DNA of 48,382 bases from Catenibacterium sp. co_0103. GTDB lineage: Bacteria > Bacillota_I > Bacilli_A > Erysipelotrichales > Coprobacillaceae. Position 1 is the first letter of the stretch. Each line of letters begins with the position of its first letter. This document shows, piece by piece, positions 24,850 to 31,288 of the stretch. Made by a program: the position numbers and the translations under genes. The notes under the pieces are model-generated. The model was given only the letters and a program-made list of their open reading frames with translations. It was not told the DNA's origin and searched no databases. The stretch spans positions 1-48,382 of the forward strand of contig NZ_RCYB01000010.1 of assembly GCF_004168205.1 (NCBI RefSeq), written 5' to 3'.

Positions 24850-25065
24850 ATGAATGTACGCAATGAAATCAAGGCACAGATCATCCGTGCTGGGATGACC
24901 ATGCAGGAAGTTGTTGACCTGCTCTCGGACGAGTACGGATGGAGCGACAGCGTTTCCAACCTGTCCGCAAAATTACAGCGGGAAAGCATCCGATACAAGG
25001 AAGTATTGGAGCTTGCCGATGTGCTGGGATGCGACATTGTATGGCAGCAAAGACGGGAGAAGTGA
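24850..25065 (+). CDS. small HTH-like protein
   Basis: A 71-residue protein (MNVRNEIKAQIIRAGMTMQEV ..., ending DIVWQQRREK). The pattern of helices suggests an XRE-like DNA-binding fold: an N-terminal helix, then a segment resembling a helix-turn-helix (MTMQEVVDLLSDEYGW), then a recognition-like helix (LSAKLQRESIRYKEVLELADVLG). Proteins of this kind occur next to mobilization genes in many clostridial elements. The ATG at 24850 follows TATGGAGG at a good distance. The exact family is not certain. Confidence 0.65.
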   Translation: MNVRNEIKAQIIRAGMTMQEVVDLLSDEYGWSDSVSNLSAKLQRESIRYKEVLELADVLGCDIVWQQRREK

Positions 25066-25391
25066 TGCCCCCGGCAACAGCCCCTCGCATCTCCCGTCCC
25101 CATAGGCACACCGCAGTGCTGCCTATGGATGGCAGTGAAAGACGCTGCCAACGTCTGCAAGAAACGTTCCGCAGAACAGCTTCATGCAGACGGGCTGACC
25201 ATGGGAAAAGTTGCAGACATTTTGCCTTGGTCAGCAGAGGTCACCGCAGTGACCGCACACCCCCTCGGGAGAGCCCACGGCACTTTGCAGCCAGAATGGA
25301 TGAAAGTGTTATAGTGGGTTATTACACTTCCGCAGAAGTGCATCCCCGCAGCCCCGCCCGTCTGCTACTCTCGAAAGAAAGGAAAAAACCT
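25066..25391 (+). other. non-coding stretch containing the origin of transfer
   Basis: About 326 bp without a convincing gene. A 61-codon frame (25129-25314) has no ribosome site and runs into the oriT hairpin. The stretch is GC-rich and ends in the oriT region and the ribosome site of the relaxase gene. Confidence 0.5.
25304..25329 (+). other. oriT: predicted MOBV-type oriT hairpin
   Basis: Inverted arms AAGTGT (25304-25309) and ACACTT (25324-25329), with a further 3-bp pairing ATA/TAT inside one mismatch, and a loop around TAGTGGGTTA. pMV158/Tn4451-type oriT sites have this layout, with the relaxase nick near the TAGTG-G/TTA step. It lies about 60 bp upstream of a Mob/Pre relaxase, the usual position. 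Confidence 0.75.
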
Positions 25392-26681
25392 ATGGCAAGA
25401 AACGATGGAATTGACCGTACCTTTGCCCGTAACCAGGACTTGCCCACCCTCGACGATGTGACGAAAGTTCAGGAGCATAACGAGCGAGAAAAAGACAGCT
25501 ACTCCAATCAAGATATTGATACCACCCAGACCCACCGCAATGTCCACTTCAAGAAACCTACCGACAGCTATGCCGCCATGTTCGATCAGATGATTGCAGA
25601 TGGTGTTATCTCCACCCGTGGTCTGAAAGCCGATGCGGTGAAATATGGGGAGCTGCTGTTTGATGTAAACTCTGCCTACTTCCACAACCACGGCGGCTAT
25701 GAATATGCCAAACAGTTCTATGCCGATGCCTACAAAGCCGCCGTGGAGATTGTGGGCGGTGAGCAGTATATCCTCTCCGCTGTAATGCATGCCGACGAGC
25801 GCAACCGGGCAATGTCGGAAGCTCTGGGTGAGGATGTGTACCACTATCACCTTCATGTGGTTTATATCCCGGTGGTGGAGAAACAAATCCTGTGGTCGAA
25901 GCGATGCAAGGATGAATCCCTCCGGGGAACGGTAAAGGAAACGATCACACAGGTCAGCCGCAGTAAGAAGTGGGAATCCAAACCCGTTCTTGATGAAAAC
26001 GGAAATCCGATGTTGAACGCAAAAGGGAAAAAGATTTTGAAGTCGTCCTACAGTGTGCTGCAGGATGACTTTTTTAATTTCATGCGAGCCGCCGGATATA
26101 CCGATGTGGAGCGTGGAGAGCGTGGCAGTACCGAGGAACATCTGACGGTGACACAGTTCAAGGTACAGGCCGAACAGCAGCGTTTGGAAGCTGTGACCGG
26201 ACAGGTGACACAGGCCGAGCAGAGCTTAGCGGATGCCAAAGCTGCCACGGAGAAGCAGAAAAAGAAACTGGAAGCTCTGAAAAAGGAAACTCAGGCTGCT
26301 AAGTCTGTTGCTATGACTGCACATGAGATTGAGTCGATGGGCAAGAAAAATCCCATTACGGGAAATGTTACCATGACGGCGGATGAGTGCCGCACGCTAA
26401 AGGATTATGCGGTCAGCAGCTTTGCGGAAAAGTCTGAGAAGCTGAAATACAAGCAGAAATTCGAGCAGGCAGATAAAAACGCAAAGATATGGAAAGACCG
26501 TTTTGAAAAACTGAACAAAGACTATGAGGAGCTGAAACAGAAAGCCCAGCCTTTCCTGGATGCGATTGAGATTGCATCTGAAAAGGTCTGGGCTTTTATC
26601 AATGCCATCCTCGCCAGGGGAAAGGAACTGTATGAACACAAACACCCTGCCCGCAATCGTGGACAGGACATGGAAATTTAA
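25392..26681 (+). CDS. Mob/Pre (MOBV-type) relaxase, TnpZ-like
   Basis: A 429-residue mobilization relaxase. It should nick oriT and carry the strand into a recipient using a helper conjugation apparatus. Residues about 40-210 form the Mob_Pre domain: NVHFKKPTDSYAAMFDQMIADG, the extended middle region, and the metal-binding HYHLHVVYIPV segment (two of the conserved His residues). A long coiled coil from about 255 to 400 (many KAQ/EKQ heptads) follows, as usual in this family. The start ATG has AAAGGAAA upstream. It lies directly after the predicted oriT. Confidence 0.85.
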   Translation: MARNDGIDRTFARNQDLPTLDDVTKVQEHNEREKDSYSNQDIDTTQTHRNVHFKKPTDSYAAMFDQMIADGVISTRGLKADAVKYGELLFDVNSAYFHNHGGYEYAKQFYADAYKAAVEIVGGEQYILSAVMHADERNRAMSEALGEDVYHYHLHVVYIPVVEKQILWSKRCKDESLRGTVKETITQVSRSKKWESKPVLDENGNPMLNAKGKKILKSSYSVLQDDFFNFMRAAGYTDVERGERGSTEEHLTVTQFKVQAEQQRLEAVTGQVTQAEQSLADAKAATEKQKKKLEALKKETQAAKSVAMTAHEIESMGKKNPITGNVTMTADECRTLKDYAVSSFAEKSEKLKYKQKFEQADKNAKIWKDRFEKLNKDYEELKQKAQPFLDAIEIASEKVWAFINAILARGKELYEHKHPARNRGQDMEI

Positions 26682-26699
26682 GAAAGGAACTATTTGCCT

Positions 26700-27002
26700 A
26701 TGAAGAAAACCGTAGAGGAAATTAACAAGATGATTATGGAAGATGCCCCGATGGAAGAAATCAACGATGCCATCGGCTATATTGATATTTGCTCCTGCTT
26801 CGATCCGATTTTTGAGCCGCCTATTGATTTTCTGGAAGAATGCCGCAAGCGTTGGGAAGCGGCACAGTCCTCTTTCTGCAAAACCATTGAGTGCAAGATC
26901 GGAAACACATGGTATGTGATTGAAACGGAGTGTGACGGAAATGAGCCACTTACCGACAAGGTAAAACGGCTCATTTTTTCTGACAAGGGGGTGATTTGTT
27001 AA
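26700..27002 (+). CDS. TnpW-like protein with an N-terminal extension
   Basis: A 100-residue acidic protein. The C-terminal 35 residues (TIECKIGNTWYVIETECDG ... LTDKVKRLIF) match the pattern of the small TnpW family of Tn4451-like elements (K/R-IG-x-T-x-Y-x-V ... D-K-x-x-R-L-I). The N-terminal 60 residues are an extension absent from the short TnpW proteins I know. Its gene lies directly before the TnpX-like recombinase, the usual place for tnpW. Function is unknown in the family. I prefer the ATG at 26700 over an in-frame TTG at 26694. Confidence 0.55.
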   Translation: MKKTVEEINKMIMEDAPMEEINDAIGYIDICSCFDPIFEPPIDFLEECRKRWEAAQSSFCKTIECKIGNTWYVIETECDGNEPLTDKVKRLIFSDKGVIC

Positions 27003-27021
27003 TGACTGCGACACAAAAGCA

Positions 27022-27030
27022 TGATATAAT
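27022..27030 (+). promoter_or_regulatory. extended -10 promoter of the recombinase gene
   Basis: TGATATAAT, with a 4-of-6 -35 match (ATGACT, 27002-27007) at 17-bp spacing. It lies right after the TnpW-like stop codon and about 50 bp upstream of the recombinase start. Confidence 0.6.
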
Positions 27031-27082
27031 TCCAATATGCACAACGGTACTGTCGGCTGACCAACCACCGAAGGAGGATATT

Positions 27083-28729
27083 ATGTTGGATCAGCAGAAA
27101 ATTACCATTCTCTATTGCCGTCTGAGCAACGAGGATGCCCAGGAAGGCGAGAGTAACAGTATCGCAAATCAGAGAGAGTATTTAACCCGATATGCCCGTG
27201 ACCACGGGTATACAAACCTGAAAATTCTGGTGGATGACGGTTATACGGGGACGAACTTCAATCGTCCCGGTGTGCAGGAAGGCTTTGAGCTTGTCAAGCA
27301 GGGGCTTGTGGGCTGCTGGCTGGTCAAAGACCTCAGCCGCTTTGGTCGTGACTATCTGACTGTTGGACAATATACGGATATTATCTTTCCGAGTTATGAT
27401 GTCCGCTTTATCGCTATAAATGATGGCGTAGACAGCAACCGGGGAGACAGCGAGGGCTTCGCCGCAATCCGTAATCTGTTCAACGAGTGGTATCCCCGTG
27501 ATACCAGCAAGAAAGTCCGTGTCAGTTTGCGGCAGAGAGGAACCAGTGGGAAGCACATGGGCAAACCGCCCTACGGATACCGCTGTGACCCGGAGGACAA
27601 GGATCACTGGATTCTGGATGAAGAAGCGGCTCCGGTAGTCAAGCTCATCTTCGACCTTTGCATTGACGGCAAAGGCCCGGAGCAGATTGCAAGGATTCTG
27701 GAAGAAAAGCAGATTCTGACTGCAAAGGCACTCTATGCCAAGCGAAAGAAAAAGCCGATGCCGGAAAGACCGTACCACTGGGGCAACCAGTCCATTGTAG
27801 GGATTTTGGAACGGCAGGAGTACACAGGCTGTACCTGCAACTTCAAGACTTATTCCAAGTCCTACAAGCTGAAAAAGCGGATTCCCAATGAGCCGGAGAA
27901 TATGTTTTATCTGCCGGACACACAGGAAGCGATTGTATCTCAGGCACAGTTTGACAGGGTGCAGGAACTGAGGAAAAACAAACGCCGCCCTGCAAAAGCG
28001 GAACGGCAGGGATTGTTCTCCGGGCTTCTGTTTTGTGCCGATTGCGGCGGCAAGCTCCACTTTGCCACAAGCAAAAACTTTGAGGGCAAGCAGGATCACT
28101 ACGTCTGCAACAACTACAAGAGCAACCGTGGTACTTGTACTGCCCACTATATCCGGGAAGATGTGCTTCGTGAAATCGTTCTGGAACGCATCCGGGCAGT
28201 CAATGAGTATATCCGAAGCGATGTGGACGGTTTTCAGGAGGAATGGCTGCAATGCCGCAGGACTGACCAGGAGCGCAGCATCCGGGATGACAAAAAGAAG
28301 CTGGAACAGGCAAAGAAACGCCTTGCCGATCTGGATGTCATCATCGCCCGGCTGTACGAGGACTATGTTCTTGGAAATCTCAATCAGGACAGATACAGAA
28401 AGATGTCTGCGGACTATGAAGCGGAGCAGGAACGGTTAAAGCTCGAAATTGAAGTTATCGAAGAATGGGTGGAACAGCGGGAAGAAATGAACGACGGTCT
28501 GGATGCCTTTATCGCCCTGACACAGAAATATGTGGATGTGGAGGAGCTGACACAGACCATCGTGAACGAGTATATCAAGAAAATCATCGTCTATGCCCCG
28601 GACAAATCCAGCGGCAAGCGCAAGCAGAAAGTGAAGATTTTCTTCAACTTCGTGGACGATGTAGATATTCCCGTTATTTCCGAGCCTATCATCACGCAAA
28701 CAACCTATGAACACAGAAAAACGGCGTGA
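27083..28729 (+). CDS. large serine recombinase, TnpX-like
   Basis: A 548-residue integrase/excisionase. The N-terminal resolvase domain (1-145) has the catalytic Ser15 (ILYCRLSNEDAQEG) and DLSRFGRDYLTVGQY. The recombinase domain (about 165-280) starts GKPPYGYRCDPEDK. A zinc ribbon follows (FCADCGGKLHF ... HYVCNNYKSNRGTC), then a coiled coil (about 400-470), and a DUF4368-type tail (TQTIVNEYIKKIIVYAPDKS). This order is that of TnpX-type transposon recombinases, which catalyse excision and insertion via a circular intermediate. AAGGAGG precedes the ATG; the frame is open 29 codons upstream but that part contains the promoter. It reads toward the right end of the element. Confidence 0.93.
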   Translation: MLDQQKITILYCRLSNEDAQEGESNSIANQREYLTRYARDHGYTNLKILVDDGYTGTNFNRPGVQEGFELVKQGLVGCWLVKDLSRFGRDYLTVGQYTDIIFPSYDVRFIAINDGVDSNRGDSEGFAAIRNLFNEWYPRDTSKKVRVSLRQRGTSGKHMGKPPYGYRCDPEDKDHWILDEEAAPVVKLIFDLCIDGKGPEQIARILEEKQILTAKALYAKRKKKPMPERPYHWGNQSIVGILERQEYTGCTCNFKTYSKSYKLKKRIPNEPENMFYLPDTQEAIVSQAQFDRVQELRKNKRRPAKAERQGLFSGLLFCADCGGKLHFATSKNFEGKQDHYVCNNYKSNRGTCTAHYIREDVLREIVLERIRAVNEYIRSDVDGFQEEWLQCRRTDQERSIRDDKKKLEQAKKRLADLDVIIARLYEDYVLGNLNQDRYRKMSADYEAEQERLKLEIEVIEEWVEQREEMNDGLDAFIALTQKYVDVEELTQTIVNEYIKKIIVYAPDKSSGKRKQKVKIFFNFVDDVDIPVISEPIITQTTYEHRKTA

Positions 28730-28746
28730 CCTTCGGGTCACACCGT
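28721..28746 (+). terminator. hairpin at the end of the recombinase gene
   Basis: Strong stem ACGGCGTGACC / GGTCACACCGT (one mismatch) with a TTCG tetraloop, containing the recombinase stop codon. There is no T run after it, so termination may be incomplete and the element could transcribe into the downstream kinase gene. Confidence 0.6.
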
Positions 28747-28756
28747 TCTCTGCGAC

Positions 28757-28783
28757 AAAATAGTTACTTGTCACTATTAAGCC
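28757..28783 (-). repeat. right terminal inverted repeat of the element
   Basis: Ends CTTGTCACTATTAAGCC. Its reverse complement matches the left repeat at 23 of 27 positions. The junction with host sequence follows at 28784. Confidence 0.85.
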
Positions 28784-28785
28784 TT
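28784..28785. other. attR: predicted TT crossover core
   Basis: The sequence after TT (CTGTTTTATATGCG) continues the interrupted regulator gene in frame. See the attL entry for the matching left junction. Confidence 0.75.
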
Positions 28786-29135
28786 CTGTTTTATATGCGA
28801 AATGTCAGGCTATTTTAAATAGAAGCAAGAAGACAGAAAAAGAAGATAAAGAAACAATCTGGTTAGATGAAAGTAAGCATCTCATGTATGTAGATGGTGA
28901 AGCGGTAGCGCTTCCTAATAAAGAATATTTGTTGATGGAGTTGTTTTTAAATAATAAGAATCAGTTATTTACTCGTTCTCAGATTTTAAATAAGGTCTGG
29001 GGTTATGATTATTATGGTGATGGACGTGCTGTAGATACTTATATTAAGAAACTAAGAAAAAAGTTAGGTGTACATTCACATCGTATTCAGACTATTATGA
29101 AGGCAGGTTATACATATACGGATGAAGAAGACTAA
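28785..29135 (+). pseudogene. OmpR-family response regulator, C-terminal DNA-binding part
   Basis: 116 codons that continue the regulator interrupted at 13866. They encode receiver helix alpha-5 (SVLYAKCQAILNRS), the linker, and a complete winged-helix effector domain: EYLLMELFLNNKNQLFTRSQILNKVWGYDY with RAVDTYIKKLRKKLG and the wing TIMKAGYTY, each motif typical of OmpR/PhoB proteins. No ribosome site for a new start was found, though an ATG exists at 28884. Without the receiver it is probably not made or is unregulated. It overlaps the kinase gene by 14 bp. Confidence 0.9.
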
Positions 29136-30930
29136 ATGGTCTTTTGGACTTGTACAGCGTACTTTCTTCTTAATGCTGTTTGTATTTATTATTATTCTAG
29201 GACTTATGTCCTTACAAGGTATTACAGAATACAAAGAGCGTCTTATTAGTTCAACTTACGATGCTTCACTCACTTCAGGTTTGCAGAGTATTTATCAAAC
29301 AGAATATTCATTAGATAATAAGAATATGACTAAATATTTAAAGAATTACTACCTAACCAATGAAGGTATGTCTGCAATTGTTGATAGTGATAATAATATT
29401 AAGTCATTTGTGAGCAGTGCTTCTTTACATGTATCTCAATTATGGATTCTTGATGAAAATAAGAGTCAAGAAATCATGGTAGATATATCTGAAAATAATT
29501 TAGTAAAGAAAATCAATGAATATATGATTGCCCATCCGGATGAGAATTATGAAGTAGTTATAGGCGGTGCACAGTCTAAAAAGAAACAATATTATATTAA
29601 TGATGGTGAACAAGAAGTTGAATACTATACATCAATGGATACAACAGGTATTCATCCTGCTTATCTTGCGATTAATGGTAAGGTGTTACTTAATAACTCA
29701 CATAAATCATTGAAGAAGTATAAAATATCTTGGTATATGTCAGAAAGATGTTTTTATGAAAGAAATGGTTCAAGTGGTGGAAGAGAGTTTACGGATTATA
29801 AGAAGCTAAAGAAGGCATTAGAGAAACAAATCAAGAAGATTGATAGTATTGAATATTCAAAAGGGTCTGATTATGTGCATTCTAAGAGTATTAATGTAGG
29901 TGATGGTACAATGACTATTGTGCTTTCAGAACTTAATCAGGAAATCTCTTCTGTATCAAATACAAGTGGTGTAAAAGGTTATTTTGTATCTGCAAGCTTT
30001 ATACCAAAATTAACTAAAAGAGCTGCTGTGAACTATTTTGAACATTCCTGGTATATTTATATTATTGTGCTCTGGTTAAATGTTGTGATTTCTATTGTAA
30101 TCTCACATATGATTACTAAACCATTAAGACATGTATCAGAAGTTACAAGTGAAATTGCGAAAAATGATTTCAGTGAGAAGTTTTTAATTACACGTCATGA
30201 TGAAATAGGACAATTAGAAAACAATATTAACATTATGAGTACGAACTTAGAGAATACAATCAATCAGCTTACTGAACAATTAGAACATGTCCAAAGACTT
30301 GAACATACAAGAAAACAGTTTATTGCGAACTTCACACATGAGATCAAAACACCTCTTGGTATTATTGCCGGTTATTCTGAATTATTAGAAGATGCTACAA
30401 CACAGGAATCAAGAGAAAAATATATTTCTATCATCAATGAACAGATAGAGCGTATTAATGGTATTGTACTCACAATGTTGGAACTTTCACGTTTAGAATC
30501 AGGTAAGATTGAACTCAATAACTATTATGTTTCATTATCTGAATTAGTAGAAGAAGTTATAGATGATTTTGAATATGAATTAGAAAAGAAACAACTTCAT
30601 GTAGTAAAGGAATATGAAGTTGTTGATTTAGATTGTGATCCTATTCAGATAGAAAGAGTCATTAACAACCTCACATCTAATGCGATTAAACATACCGAAG
30701 AACATGGTACAATCACATATCGTATTATGAAGCATCGCTTTGAGATAGAAAATGAAGGACATCATCTTTCTCAGGAAGAGATGGAATCTATCTGGGAAGC
30801 CTATATTTCTAAGGATCAAGGTGGAACAGGACTCGGTCTTCCTATCGTAAAAGCGATATTAGAGAGACATGGATATCATTTTGGAGTAGAAAATACAGAA
30901 AAAGGTGTTCTATTCTACTTTGAATATTGA
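29122..30930 (+). CDS. sensor histidine kinase, partner of the interrupted regulator
   Basis: A 602-residue kinase. An N-terminal transmembrane helix (about 9-31), an extracytoplasmic sensor domain (about 32-305), a second helix (about 307-330), a HAMP domain (MITKPLRHVSEVTSEIAKN), then HisKA (FIANFTHEIKTPLGIIAGY, phospho-acceptor His) and HATPase_c (N-box ERVINNLTSNAIKHT, G2 box GGTGLGLPIVK). A recognisable G1 DxGxG motif is weak or absent (RFEIENEGHH), which is worth noting. It overlaps the disrupted regulator gene and so was co-transcribed with it. With the regulator cut, its output is likely lost. Transcription of this gene now depends on sequences within the element or beyond. Confidence 0.88.
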   Translation: MKKTKWSFGLVQRTFFLMLFVFIIILGLMSLQGITEYKERLISSTYDASLTSGLQSIYQTEYSLDNKNMTKYLKNYYLTNEGMSAIVDSDNNIKSFVSSASLHVSQLWILDENKSQEIMVDISENNLVKKINEYMIAHPDENYEVVIGGAQSKKKQYYINDGEQEVEYYTSMDTTGIHPAYLAINGKVLLNNSHKSLKKYKISWYMSERCFYERNGSSGGREFTDYKKLKKALEKQIKKIDSIEYSKGSDYVHSKSINVGDGTMTIVLSELNQEISSVSNTSGVKGYFVSASFIPKLTKRAAVNYFEHSWYIYIIVLWLNVVISIVISHMITKPLRHVSEVTSEIAKNDFSEKFLITRHDEIGQLENNINIMSTNLENTINQLTEQLEHVQRLEHTRKQFIANFTHEIKTPLGIIAGYSELLEDATTQESREKYISIINEQIERINGIVLTMLELSRLESGKIELNNYYVSLSELVEEVIDDFEYELEKKQLHVVKEYEVVDLDCDPIQIERVINNLTSNAIKHTEEHGTITYRIMKHRFEIENEGHHLSQEEMESIWEAYISKDQGGTGLGLPIVKAILERHGYHFGVENTEKGVLFYFEY

Positions 30931-30936
30931 TATAAT
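30928..30936 (+). promoter_or_regulatory. extended -10 promoter overlapping the kinase stop codon
   Basis: TGATATAAT, in which the TGA is the kinase stop codon. It is about 27 bp upstream of the next gene's start. Confidence 0.45.
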
Positions 30937-30962
30937 AAGTCAAGTAGGGAATGGGTGATCTT

Positions 30963-31253
30963 ATGAAACTAAAAAGAGTACAGTTTTTTATGTCTAAACA
31001 AAGTTATCTAGCTAGTCTCCTTGCGATTGCAGCATTAGTCTGTTATTTCATAGGTTACGCCTCAATTGCGATTATACTTACTATCGCGATTATTATTTGT
31101 TTAGTTATTTATTTTATTCTTGGTCTCGTTTATTGGAGATGCCCTTATTGTCATAACTACCTTCCCACAAAAGATGCAGGTAGTTTAACAGTGTGTCCCC
31201 ATTGTCAAAAAGAATTATTTAGAGATGAAGAAAACAATACTGTAGAAAAATAA
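30963..31253 (+). CDS. zinc-ribbon membrane protein, unknown function
   Basis: A 96-residue protein. Two hydrophobic segments (about 15-33 and 36-58) precede a zinc-ribbon motif, CPYCHNYLP ... VCPHCQKELF (two CxxC pairs). Small proteins of this type are common next to two-component genes; function unknown. I chose the ATG at 30963 because GGGTGATC is correctly spaced; an ATG at 30951 has only a ribosome-site-like sequence too close to it. A bidirectional terminator follows. Confidence 0.65.
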   Translation: MKLKRVQFFMSKQSYLASLLAIAALVCYFIGYASIAIILTIAIIICLVIYFILGLVYWRCPYCHNYLPTKDAGSLTVCPHCQKELFRDEENNTVEK

Positions 31254-31257
31254 AAGG

Positions 31258-31287
31258 CTGATATCACATAAGTGATATCAGTCTTTT
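31258..31287. terminator. bidirectional terminator between convergent genes
   Basis: Perfect 10-bp stem CTGATATCAC / GTGATATCAG with loop ATAA (31258-31281), T run on the plus strand and A-rich sequence (taaaagg) before it. Confidence 0.85.
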
Positions 31288-31288
31288 T

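Larger units (their letters stand above)
13868..28783 (+). mobile_element. Tn4451-like integrative mobilizable element carrying a Bce-type operon
   Basis: About 14.9 kb, bounded by imperfect 27-bp inverted repeats and inserted in a response-regulator gene. It encodes a TnpX-like large serine recombinase at the right end, a TnpW-like protein, a Mob/Pre (MOBV, TnpZ-like) relaxase with a MOBV-type oriT just upstream, and a primase/helicase replication module. The cargo is a BceABRS-type transporter and two-component operon. Base composition is clearly more GC-rich than the flanks. No type IV secretion genes are present, so transfer would need a helper: mobilizable rather than self-conjugative. 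The relation to Tn4451/Tn4453 rests on gene content and order of the right end; the cargo and replication genes differ from those transposons. Confidence 0.9.

Noticed and set aside
25129..25314. A 61-codon open frame before the relaxase gene.
   Set aside because: No ribosome binding site, runs into the oriT hairpin, and the sequence has no protein-like pattern that I recognise.
13868..28783. A self-transmissible conjugative element (ICE).
   Set aside because: There are no VirB4, VirD4 or other type IV secretion genes; only a relaxase and oriT are present.
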